Shown: positions 46,295-56,109 of the stretch, piece by piece | Layout of the letters: each line of letters starts with the position of its first letter | Numbering within the stretch: position 1 is the first letter of the stretch | Assembly: GCA_029959085.1 (NCBI GenBank) | Contig: JARWIR010000001.1 | Span: 20,761,730 to 20,825,729 of the forward strand | DNA length: 64,000 nucleotides | Source: Nemophila menziesii | Lineage: Eukaryota; Streptophyta; Magnoliopsida; Boraginales; Hydrophyllaceae | Direction: 5' to 3' | Program-made: the position numbers and the translations under genes | Notes under the pieces: generated by a model | Database searches by the model: none | The model's input: the letters and a program-made list of their open reading frames with translations, nothing else | Told to the model about the DNA's origin: nothing

Positions 46295-48376
46295 TTTGTA
46301 CAAATTAATTTATTTGTTGTCCTCCCATTCTTATATGAATATGTACAAAGAGTATGTTTAAATATATGTAGTTTGTGATAGTTTGATGTAAATGTTTCCA
46401 TTCCGTCGACCTCAAATATGTTGGAGGTTTTTAAATTGTAATCTTGATCAGTTATATTTCACTTAGTTTTGAATGTAAGTAAGTGATTTTGAGTATGTAA
46501 AGACAATGTCTGTTCAAGCCATTATTACAAATTGTTTTGGTGAGAATTTTTTTTTTTAGTAAAACCCAAAAAAGAAAATTAAAGTATTAAAAAAACACGA
46601 TGCATAAATTTCAGTTTTCAATTTTATGTTTGTCCCATAATTCGTTGAGCAAAAGAACACATGGTTACACATATATACTTTGGCTAATTGCGTCATTGGT
46701 CCTAAAGTTATGTTAAATAGCTAAATATACTCATGTGTTTAAAATGTAACAAATACATTCATGTCTTCATCCAGAAATTTAGCAAATATACATTCCGGGG
46801 GTAAATTTGCAAAACTAATGTATAACACAAGGGTATAAATACTGCTTATCTCAACACATTTAAACTTTTAGCTATTTTATTCAATACAAGGAGGAATAGT
46901 GCAAACAACAAATAAATATACAAGTCGGCAGAAGAATTCAAAAGTATTATCATTAGAATTTATTACAAAAAAATAGCTTCATTGATTTGTTGAATTATCA
47001 ATTAAATCATTACTTTAATTTGCTAAGTACTAAACAAGTAAAACAGTTGGATCATGATGGACAATTAAAGAGTAGCCATATTCAAAGGGCTAATGGTGTC
47101 GTAGACCATCAACCAAATTGCTGGCTCATGGCTCACGACATTGGCCTTGAAGTATGCTTCGAAAGTACAATTCCATATAATACTTAGTACATATATAATA
47201 AATTTATATACTAATATATTAATCCCGTAATCAGATTTACGGGTTGGGCGTTCTTTGTAGGCTAACCAATGCATAATACACACCACTTGGCCCCCATGCT
47301 AATAAAGACGAGTGTGTTCCCTTTTCTTCTTAATTCCTAATTTTACTGCAACTCTGGACATATTTCATGTTAATCTAAAATAGAAAATTATATCCATATT
47401 TTAAAATATCACATATATTCGTGGATTTTTAAGAGAGTTCCTTAGATTATATCTGGAAAAATATAGGATCAAAGACAAAGTGTGATGGTTCAAGAGAGTT
47501 TATTGAATTTTCATGTTCATAACATATCACTTAAGGATATGAGAATCCTCAATATTTTTCTGTTTTATATGTAATTTTTTTAGTTCAATTCTAGAATTGA
47601 CCTCTTTTATTATTGAGTACTTTTTTTGGTCATCGAAATACCTTAAGGTATGGGTCATACCTAGTAGTATTATAATAAAGATAGATTGTTTCTAAAAGCA
47701 TACTAGATTTTCACCAAATGAATGGGAGTTTCTCAAATCAAGTTGGTGTAGAAAATAAATGGTTTGAATTTTTGTTATTAATTTTTTACTTGTATACAAT
47801 TTGTGATGCAAGTAATGTGAGTGAAGGACAATCTTGAAGTCGATAGAATTTCAAGATTATATTTACAGCTTATTGGTATGATTCTCTCTTATCCGATTAA
47901 GAAGAGGTGCAAGTTGAAAAATTGAGATTTATAATGGTATTTATTGACATTAAACGAATACGATCAAGTTAAAGTTTGACACATTTGTTTATTAAATATT
48001 CACCAACAACAATATTCGAGTTACAAAACCACAAGGAAAAAAGAAATAATTGAATTATTTGATGTTGTAATGTGGGGGACAAGATATTTACATACTGTAC
48101 TTTTTTCTCTTCACCGTGGTTTTTTTCAATAGGATTTTCTGGTAAGATTTAAATGAGACAAACCATATATCATGTGACTCCCATTTTACATTTCTTTTTC
48201 AGTGAATATTCAAGGAGTGTTACGAAATATTTTTTTGGTGGATATCATTCCCCTATAAAGCCATAACATGTAGAAACTACTTGTAGTACCTTATGATAAA
48301 ACAAGTAGTTGTGTAACTATTTGAGTCTCGCACAGTTTGAGCTAGTAGATGTGCAACTACTTATAATATTTCTATA
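46295..48376. other. anonymous AT-rich intergenic sequence
   Basis: No supported gene or transposon end. Short open frames here have no recognisable content. Confidence 0.45.
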
Positions 48377-49400
48377 TACAATAAAACCTCTATAAAATTG
48401 ATAAAATTCATAATTTGTCTAGTCTCAATTTTGGACCAGTACAAAATTAGACCCCAATCGATAAATAATAGAATAATAAACTTTTTTAAAATCCCAGTGT
48501 ATATATATTGGTCCCAACGAAACTATAAATTAATAATTACTAAAATATTAGAAATTCTAAGATTGTCTAGTAAACAGTGAATCTATAGTCACTTGTTTTT
48601 ATTGAACTTCAAATTTATATTGAGTTCATCCTTAAATTTTTTCATTGCACTTAAAAGTTGGGGCATTGTCTTCTCGTATTGCAACAAAAAGTTGTGAAGA
48701 GGTGTTGCAGCTTGCAATATTTCTTTTTGAATGATCGGTTCCAAAGCTATGGAATCATCCTCAACTTTGTCATCTATCGGATTTTGAATGAAAATTTAAG
48801 GTCATACGTAAAATATCTTTAAATTGATAAATTATTAATTTATCGATATAATAATATCTCACTAAATTAATCTAAAAGAATAATTCCCAGTTAATTACGA
48901 TTCCTCAATATCCATTCCCAAATAAAAGGAGGAAAATCCTTCCTACTTACTCATAGTTTAAAGGTTTAATTCTCAATTAAGCATTTTGCCATATTTACCT
49001 TCAACTATTACCTTTAATGTCATTTTAATTACTTCTATTTTTTCTATTATATATTCTTCATTTATTTTATTTATTTTTTATTATAAAATCCGGCTACCGC
49101 TACCAACCATCACCTCATGCATTTACCACCGACTATCACCACCACCTCATACATTCTCCATCGACCACCACCTCATGCATCCACCACACCACAACCACAT
49201 GCATCCATCACCACCACCAACTAGTTCCGCGACCACCGTCACCACCAATCACCACTAACTAATTCAATTACACGCGGGCGTCCGTGAAATTTAAAAAAAA
49301 AAATCAGAAAAATAAAAAATTTGCATTTTGTTGACGAGATAAATTAATATATATGTCTGTGAATTTTTTTGATTTTTTTATGTTTTAGTTTCGATATTTC

Positions 49401-50116
49401 ATTTTATGTGTTACTATAACACACAAAAATAGATTGTCAATTCAACACGCGCGCGTCTGTGAATTTTTTTAATAAAAAATCACAATTACTTCCAAGAAAA
49501 TCAAAAAAAATTATAAAATAGCATTTTTTTCTTGACGGGGCAAGTTCATATCTAAATTAGGGAATTTTTTATTTTTTTTATTTTTAAATTTTGATTTTTC
49601 GATTTTCACTTTTATGTGGTTTAAAAAAATATATTTATGTATTCTTGTAACACACAAAATAATAAAATCAATCCAAAGCATTTCCTTCTTAAACAAAATC
49701 ATTTTTTTCTCTTTATTAATCGCATATACCCTATTTTTACTTGTATTATTTATCTTGATGCATTAGCTTTTTGTCCAACCTTTTTTTGTTATTTTGTGTG
49801 TTGCTGTAATACACAAAATATCCATTTGTGTATTATAGTAACACACAAATTCACTTTTTCTCTTTCAGTCAAGCTCCTTCCTGTCTGTTATTTTGTGTAT
49901 CGCATGAACACACAAACCGACTGTTTTGTGTAATGATATAATATATAAAAAATAAAAGAGAATGTGTAGTTATTGGATTATATGTATTTTTTATTTTTCG
50001 TATTCATGTAACACACCGAACGGCACGTCATGTTAGTCTTTTTCTTTGCTCTGTAATTTTATGTGTTACAAGTATACACAAAAATTAGTTTTGCATAGTA
50101 TTGTAACACACAAAAT
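49401..50116. repeat. nine dispersed palindromes, TTTTGTGTGTTAC...GTAACACACAAAA type
   Basis: Imperfect palindromes of about 27-30 bases lie at 49401-49430, 49631-49660, 49791-49819, 49824-49850, 49890-49917, 49923-49950, 49994-50020, 50055-50086 and 50090-50116. Both arms are kept in most copies, although the centre varies. Spacing is irregular (about 35 to 230 bases). Sequences between them are not obviously related. Confidence 0.7.
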
Positions 50117-50194
50117 GACATGCCACATCACACTAGTCCTTTATCTCCTTCTTTGTGATTATATAATAATATAGTGAAGATAATAACAATTAAA

Positions 50195-50196
<2 letters not shown>

Positions 50197-50251
<55 letters not shown>
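50197..50251. repeat. (AT)n microsatellite
   Basis: About 27 uninterrupted AT units. Confidence 0.95.
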
Positions 50252-50257
<6 letters not shown>

Positions 50258-50439
50258 GTAATAATTAATAGGTTAATGGATATTTTTGTAATTTTCCAAC
50301 TTTTTGTTCTTAATTGAGAATTAACTTGAAGTTGTAGTTAATTAGGAATAGTTTCACTTTCCGTGTAATTAATTGGCGTTGCCCCTTAATAAAATATCCC
50401 GGACTCAATATTATTATTTTATAGAGGTTTTACTGTATA

Positions 50440-52320
50440 GTTCGATAGTTTATCATTGTATAATGAGGAAAATACAAAGTAAGGCCAACTTTATATTTTA
50501 ACACCAAACTAATTTTTTGTGCTATTTAAAGCCATTTACAGATTTCTGGTTTGAGTTTTTGACGTTTTTATCCTTCTTGGTCTGAATAAATATTCTTTTA
50601 ATTTTTTTCGGTGGGTACGAACCCACGACCACTCGTAGACATGTTCGAAAATTATAACCGTCATGGGTACATATGCATTTTTTTTACTTGTATTTATCAT
50701 TCAACAACCCATGGCCCAATAACTAAGTGGGGCTGGACCTATGGCCCAATAACTAACCCATTTTCTGGTTTTGGGGTTGTACCCAACAAAAACACAAACA
50801 GTTATCACACAATTTTATTATACTGGGGAGAGGTTTGTTTTGGTTAAGTTATGATCATCATAACAAAACAAAAAACAAATGAATCGATGTTGGATCAAAA
50901 ACAATCTTCTTCACACTCAACATAAACAAAACTGATTCTCCCATCAATAAAAACAAACCAATTCCCACTCACGGTAATGGATCAACTACCACATAAACAA
51001 AACAGATTCTCATCAACTGAAGTACAACATCAAGCGGAAATAAAAAAACAAAAAAGTAATCGGAATTGATCTTCACGAGGTTGTACCCACGACGAGGATA
51101 TGCTGGCTATACCCACGATGTCGCCTGTCTTGGGCTGGCCCACGGTGTGGCTGGGGCTTGGTGGTGGTGTGAATCTGTCCCAACAAATCTCAACAGTTTT
51201 TTAATGAAGTAGCGCGTGTTGTTGATGATGAGGAGAGGCCACGAAATTTTGTTGTTGGTGGAGAATTGCCACGCAGGGATTGGGCTTGGAGAAGGACCAC
51301 AATTTGGTGAGAGATTGGGCTTGGAGAAGGACCACGGAAGTTATCTTCTTCGTGATGGCTTCGGAGGGAAGGTGGGAGATCTGGTGAGGCTGGTTTCCAT
51401 GGGTTCCAGGCAAAGATCCGGCAAAAGAACGGCGAGGTAAAGGTGAGGCCTGGATGCCATATCCAATAGTTTTATGGTGGTGCTGAAGAAGATAGAGGGA
51501 AGGGTGGTGTGAATGATCTCGACTGTGTAGCCTTACGCTGCTTCATCACGGCGACGGAGTAGGTATGGTGGTCAAGATGTTGTTGGTGGATCTCAAGCGG
51601 TGGTGTGGTTTTATCGAGCGACTAGGGTGGTGGGATGGTCAGAAGGGAGGAAAGATAGGGTGGTGGGATGGTGGGGTGGCTATGATGATGGGGATGATGG
51701 TCAGAGAGGGGACGGGAGGCGGTGGTGTGTTCGTCACAGAGCACAGAGAAGGGAGGGGACGGGAGGGTTTCCTGAGAGAGAAGAGTGATGTTGGTAATGG
51801 AGAGCGGGCCGATCATATATTACGTTTTAGGTTGGGATTTGAGTTGTTTTCTGTAGTTAAATGGAAAGAGACGGGTTTTTTGGGTATTTTATCCCTATTA
51901 GTTGGGTTTCCAACTACTAGTTGGAAACTGGCCCTATATTATAAACATGTATGGCTGATGGCCTTATAAACTCATTACCCCGTATAATCGATTCAATATT
52001 TATAGAATAATAATATAAAATTGTATATTTTTATATTTTGATTTATCGTTGTTATTATATACCAAGGTCTAATTTCTTTTCTAATGGTAAAAAAAACTAA
52101 AACAAAATTGGCGTGTTAAATGCGAACAAGTCGTCAAATCAACCTTTAGTTGTGTTAGAGATATGGAAATAAAGCCGTCAGGGGACTAACTATTAATTGG
52201 TATAAATCGCTTTCCATTGTATAGAGAAGTCGACTGGGATGATGCAATGTAACATTTTTCTAACAATAATCCGATTGAATATTAAATGATCCTACCTTGC
52301 CCATTAGTTCATAAAGTCCA
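50440..52320. other. GC-richer tract with short duplications; no recognised gene
   Basis: TGGCCCAATAACTA occurs twice (about 50711 and 50741) and GATTGGGCTTGGAGAAGGAC twice (about 51278 and 51314). From 51060 to 51800 the tract is rich in GGTGG and GATGG and holds open frames on both strands with no domain. AAGGCCA near 50483 and its inverse near 51955 hint at the ends of a DNA element, but the match is too short to claim. Confidence 0.35.
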
Positions 52321-52326
52321 ATCTGC

Positions 52327-52374
52327 AGTTATAATGTTTTTTTTTTTTTTTTTTTGACAAAAGTTATAATGTTT
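52327..52374 (-). mobile_element. micro-retroinsertion 4 (minus strand, 13-bp TSD)
   Basis: AGTTATAATGTTT occurs at 52327-52339 and 52362-52374. Between them are about 16 T and GACAAA, which on the minus strand is TTTGTC plus a poly(A) tail. Confidence 0.75.
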
Positions 52375-52382
52375 GTTTTCTC

Positions 52383-52433
52383 AGTTATTATATATAAATT
52401 ACGTCCAAAAAAAAACAAGTTATTATATATAAA
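52383..52433 (+). mobile_element. micro-retroinsertion 5 (ACGTCC plus A run, 16-bp TSD)
   Basis: AGTTATTATATATAAA occurs at 52383-52398 and 52418-52433 around TTACGTCC, nine A and CA. The CGTCC-A(n) junction is the same as in micro-insertion 1 at 17752. Confidence 0.75.
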
Positions 52434-52602
52434 ACATGTCCAGTAAGCTAAATACTATGTTTTATTTTTCTTTTTTTAATTGTGCCAAAATAAATTTTGT
52501 AGATCAACACTCTATTTATATTATATAATAGAGCTTCAACTAAGAGAATTTTCTTTTCGTTCCAATAGGTTTCAACTAGAAATCATTCATACCCAGATCA
52601 AC

Positions 52603-52869
52603 TGTAATGAATAAACTAGTTTATAAAAAAATAAAACAAGAAATTGAATGCATAAACTTAAAAGACAATAATAAAATAAAACTTTATTGATTGATTAACT
52701 ACTTTGTTCATGTATATAGGTAATTTATATATCTACATACATATTGTATGTAGTAACTGTAAGTCTGTAATCTAACGGCTATAAGTTATAACGGAATATA
52801 TACTTAATATTATATGCATAATTTATATTTATAAATTAAGTTTAAATATTCATTCTAAGCTTCATAATA
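52603..52869 (-). repeat. 3' LTR of the gag-only element
   Basis: It aligns over its whole length with the right LTR; on the minus strand it starts TATTATGAAGC, so the first TG has become TA. The internal side carries CCTTGAGGACAAGGTTC, common upstream of the polypurine tract in plant Gypsy elements. Confidence 0.85.
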
Positions 52870-52991
52870 TTGCATCATTCTTTAAAATGAACCTTGTCCT
52901 CAAGGTTCTAAACTTGATAAACTTTGGTATAAACAGAACTAGAAGATATATCTGGAAGTGTTTCGTCAGTCGAAGTAGAACAATTATTATC

Positions 52992-53034
52992 ACTTCCAGA
53001 ATCTTTTTTTTTTGTTCAAAGACTTCCAGAATCT
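52992..53034 (-). mobile_element. micro-retroinsertion 6, inside the gag-only element (13-bp TSD)
   Basis: ACTTCCAGAATCT occurs at 52992-53004 and 53022-53034. On the minus strand the insert is CTTTGAAC plus nine A, close to the LINE-A end (CTTTGAC plus A). It lies just downstream of the gag zinc-knuckle remnant, so it postdates the LTR element. Confidence 0.75.
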
Positions 53035-53044
53035 AAAAGAAACA

Positions 53045-54099
53045 ATTGAGGCTTTGATTTACAACGATGCCCAACCACATACCGTTCATCACAATTATAG
53101 ACCATTTTCTCTGCGTACTTGCATTTCAATCGGAGATAAACGACAAATGTTATATCGACCCGTGTGTTTCACTTGTGGAGAAGGCATAATGGGTTGTGTT
53201 GATACTGAGTTAGTAGGGGGACCAGGGGGACCAGGCCAAGCAGAGTTGATTTTCATTAGTTCCATCAATTTTGACTCTTGTAGGCGTGCTAAACCCATAG
53301 CATGTGAAAGTGACATAGGAAGAAAAGCCAGGACTTCTGCCTTAATATCATATTTTAGTCATGCAACAAAGCAACTGACCAAAAAAGAACGATGATAATC
53401 CAATTGTTCTGTTCGCAAGTGCTTCAAATTGCGTTTGATATTCATCCATAGATCCGTGTTGCATTAATTTTGCCAAGGATCCTTGTAGATCTTCAAATTC
53501 AGGAGGCCCAAATCGACTTTCTAAGGCTTTAGAGAATTGCTCCCATGTTGAAATTTGACGGTTTTGAGTCATACATTGAAACCAAGGAAGTGCTTTACCA
53601 TCCATGTGAAATGAACATATGAGGAGACGCTGATCACTAGAAATCCGATTGTAATCAAAGAAACGTTCAACCTTAAAAATCCAACCAAATGGATCAATAC
53701 CTTCAAAACGCGAAAAATCTAAACGCATCTGGCGCGCCTGTACAGCCATCGGAGAAAGGTTTGAGAATCTTGGCGGAGTTGGTGGTGGAATTACTAAGAC
53801 TGGAATTATAGGCAGAGGATTAATTTGTGGTGAATCAGAAGGCCTGGTAACAGTATTATTTTCATTCAGAAGGTGATCCAATTTGCTGTCAAGTTTGCTT
53901 TCAAGAGAAGCAATTTTAGTGACAAGATCGTATAAAATTGTGGAGTGATTTGTGATTGTTTCTTGAATTTGATCGATTTTGTTGAATGGATGGAAACAAT
54001 CTCTTGGATTTTGTCGAATTTTGTGGAATGAACGGAAACAGTTTCTGGAAGATTTTTCACAATATCATCTACGGTTTTCAGACGTGTACCTTCGACCAT
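53045..54099 (-). pseudogene. Gypsy-type gag remnant
   Basis: The minus-strand gag begins with MVEGTRLKTVDDIVKNL (54099). A short heptad-like region repeats HSTKFDKIQE-like units. After a frameshift near 53880 the frame continues as DHLLNENNTVTRPSDSP and the retrotransposon gag core (RLDFSRFEGIDPFGWIFKVE, FHMDGKALPWFQ, FGPPEFEDLQGSLAKLMQ; 53881-53400). Farther downstream are RLSPIEMQVRRENGL and a CCHC zinc-knuckle remnant, YNCDERYVVGHRC, with its first cysteine codon lost to a stop. Gag forms the particle that packages element RNA; here frame breaks make it non-functional. Confidence 0.82.
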
Positions 54100-54135
54100 G
54101 GTTGAGGCAGAGATCAGGCAATGAAAGCACCAATT

Positions 54136-54391
54136 TGTAATGAATAAACTAGTTTATAGAGAAATAAAACAAGGATTTGAAATGCAGAAATTTAAAAGAC
54201 AATAATTAAATGAAATTTTATTGATTGATTGATTACTTTGTTCATGTACATGGGTGATTTATAGATCTACATACATAGTAACTGCAATACAACGGCTATA
54301 AGTTATAACGACTATAATTTATATACTTAATATATATGCATAATTTATATTTACAAATTAAGTTTAAATATTAATTCTAAGATTCATAACA
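54136..54391 (-). repeat. 5' LTR of the gag-only element
   Basis: A 256-base LTR which on the minus strand begins TGTTATGAATC and ends TTCATTACA, then the primer-binding region. AATAAAATTTC near 54220 on the minus strand may serve as a polyadenylation signal. Confidence 0.85.
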
Positions 54392-54431
54392 TCAATCCAC
54401 CGCTACTAAAATGTAATGTAATACACCTCTC

Positions 54432-54873
54432 TTAGGCTAACTCCAATGGGTGCCCAATTGTAGCTAAAAGCTACAATGGGGAGTGGAATATGAAAAAATG
54501 AGCTCCAATAGACTCCTTATTATTGGGTTCCCAATTATTGGGTTCCCAATTTTCTTAAAACTCTAGCCACATGTAGCTAACAAAAAGTTAGCTACCCAAT
54601 TCATTAAATAAATATTTTAAATTATTTATAAAAATTAAACACATCTAATTTTTTAAAATTTTATAGTAAAAAATAGTAAATTAATTTTGAGCAAAAAAAA
54701 TAATTATTTAAATTTTATTAGAATATAATTAGAATATAACTTTTAGAATTGGGAAGCTGAAATTGGGAAGCTGTTGGAGCAAAACTGTTTTAGATAGTTA
54801 AAATTTGAAATAGGGTAGAGGTTTGATTCCCAATTGTAACTAAATAATCGGGAAGCTGTTGGACTTAGCCTTA
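54432..54873. mobile_element. Tourist-like MITE, copy 3
   Basis: The 436-base element (54435-54870) starts GGCTAACTCCAATGGG and ends GCTGTTGGACTTAGCC, flanked by TTA on both sides. It is the best-preserved short form of the family also seen at 10049 and 18213. TATTGGGTTCCCAATT is locally duplicated near 54520. Non-coding. Confidence 0.82.
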
Positions 54874-55812
54874 CATCAAATCACCCAAAACCTGAAAATC
54901 CAGTCTCGCCAAAGAAAATTTAAAAATAAAATTATGATGTTTTGCGGAAAGATCGGGAGAGAAAAAATTCTGAAATTTGGTTTACAAAAAATCAAGTAGT
55001 CAATTTTTTTAAGAAGAAAAGTCCCCTGAGTATAATACTAATATAAATTATATTAATTCTTCAATGACATTATATTTTTTTTACATATTATGTAAGCATG
55101 ATATTACAAGGGGTTGTGACATTAACTCGGCCGGATGATTACATCAGCACAATTGGGCAAGAGACCGGTAGGTGCTAGAAATAAAAAATCCTTTAAATGG
55201 GTTTTGAAAATAGAAATGGAAGAGGTTTTTTTTTAACTTTTAAACAAACTTCATATATCAAGTGAACCATTAAACAAAGTATAAATTGGTTACACACAGA
55301 CCTCTCTCTAAAAATAGAAGCTCTTTCCCTTCTCTTTAAAAGCAGAAACCCTAAAAGCCTCCATCAAAATTCCTATTTTCTAATAATATAACCCCAAGAA
55401 TCTTAGTCCCTATTTTTTTCATTCCCATTCATGAATGATCTTTGTTGGGAAATTGATTAGAATGCATAACAATTTTTATGATGGTGAAGAATGATCTTGG
55501 TTGGAAATGGAGGATAAATAGGTTTGAGGTTATATTAAATTTAGAAAGAAGAAAAAGAAGAGAAGAAGAAAGCGTTAATGCAGTGTCTGTTGCAACTGAG
55601 CTAGAGAAAGAAAGAGTAGGTAATAAGCTATTAAGTCACACCTCTTCTACCGAACTGTAGCTAGTTGTTGGTTGAAAGAGTAATTGATCTCTTTCTGAGT
55701 TCGGACTAGGGTAGTCGGGTCGTCTTTTTCATGCTAAAAAATTCCTCGTGCACGATCAAGAAATTGAATAATAAAGATGAAGAAGAAAAAGGAGAAGGTG
55801 GTATACTAATGA

Positions 55813-55843
<31 letters not shown>

Positions 55844-56109
55844 GAAAGTTATGGGTTAATTTGGGAGTTTTATTTTATTTCAAACCTATGGGTTAAAATG
55901 AACATTTAAATTACGGAAAATTAGATGGAATCCGTAGTACATGGGTAAAAAGGAATCAATTCATAAAGTAGGGAGTAAGTTGACAATAGAGTCATGGTAT
56001 AGGGGGAAAATCGTGCATTTACTAATATCTATTTATTACTCAAGATCGATCCTCCAGGGTTTAATAATATTGAGGGTATAAACTAATTTGAGGAGTAAAA
56101 GGGGTGTTC
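54874..56109. other. anonymous sequence with a T9-G20 run
   Basis: No gene recognised. A run of nine T (55813-55821) directly followed by 20 G (55822-55841) stands out; it may be real or an assembly-sensitive homopolymer. A short open frame near 55478-55660 is rich in Glu, Arg and Lys and has no recognised domain. Confidence 0.4.

Larger units (their letters stand above)
48887..50376. mobile_element. probable nested element inside the Emigrant-like copy
   Basis: The interior has its own inverted termini: CCAGTTAATTAC (48887) against CCAATTAATTAC on the other strand (ending 50376), and GTTTAATTCTCAATTAAG (48964) against GTTAATTCTCAATTAAG (50309-50325 inverted). The flanks AATAATTCC and AAAATATCC resemble a degraded 9-base duplication, which would suit a MULE-type insertion. 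It holds a (CAC)n-rich patch (49080-49260), nine palindromes (49401-50116) and a (TA)n tract. No protein domain seen. Confidence 0.45.
48377..50437. mobile_element. Emigrant/pogo-like (Tc1/mariner) element, TA target
   Basis: The element starts CAATAAAACCTCTATAAAAT (48379) and ends with the reverse complement of CAGTAAAACCTCTATAAAAT (ending 50435), a match of 19 of 20 bases to the inverted repeat I know from plant Emigrant/Lemi elements. It is flanked by TA on both sides (48377-48378, 50436-50437). Typical Emigrant-like sequence fills 48379-48886 and 50377-50435. The 1.5 kb between appears to be a nested element. There is no transposase. Confidence 0.75.
52598..54396 (-). mobile_element. gag-only Gypsy-type LTR element with both LTRs
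   Basis: Two similar LTRs (52603-52869 and 54136-54391) bracket 1.27 kb of internal sequence. The element is in minus orientation. Its 5' LTR (54391-54136) is TG...CA and is followed by a GGTGCTTTCATTG-type primer-binding region. The flanks TCAAC (52598-52602) and TCAAT (54392-54396) are a 4-of-5 target duplication. The internal part encodes only gag; protease, RT and integrase are absent, so the copy could move only with enzymes from a relative. The LTRs have diverged by several bases and small indels, which indicates some age. Confidence 0.88.

Noticed and set aside
49401..50116. CRISPR array
   Set aside because: Plant nuclear DNA, and the units are irregularly spaced, imperfect palindromes with spacers of very different length.
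50483..51962. DNA transposon with AAGGCCA termini
   Set aside because: Terminal match too short and no target duplication.
53012..53395. Plus-strand 127-codon frame with CFTCGEG
   Set aside because: It is antisense to the gag remnant; the cysteine pair is coincidental.
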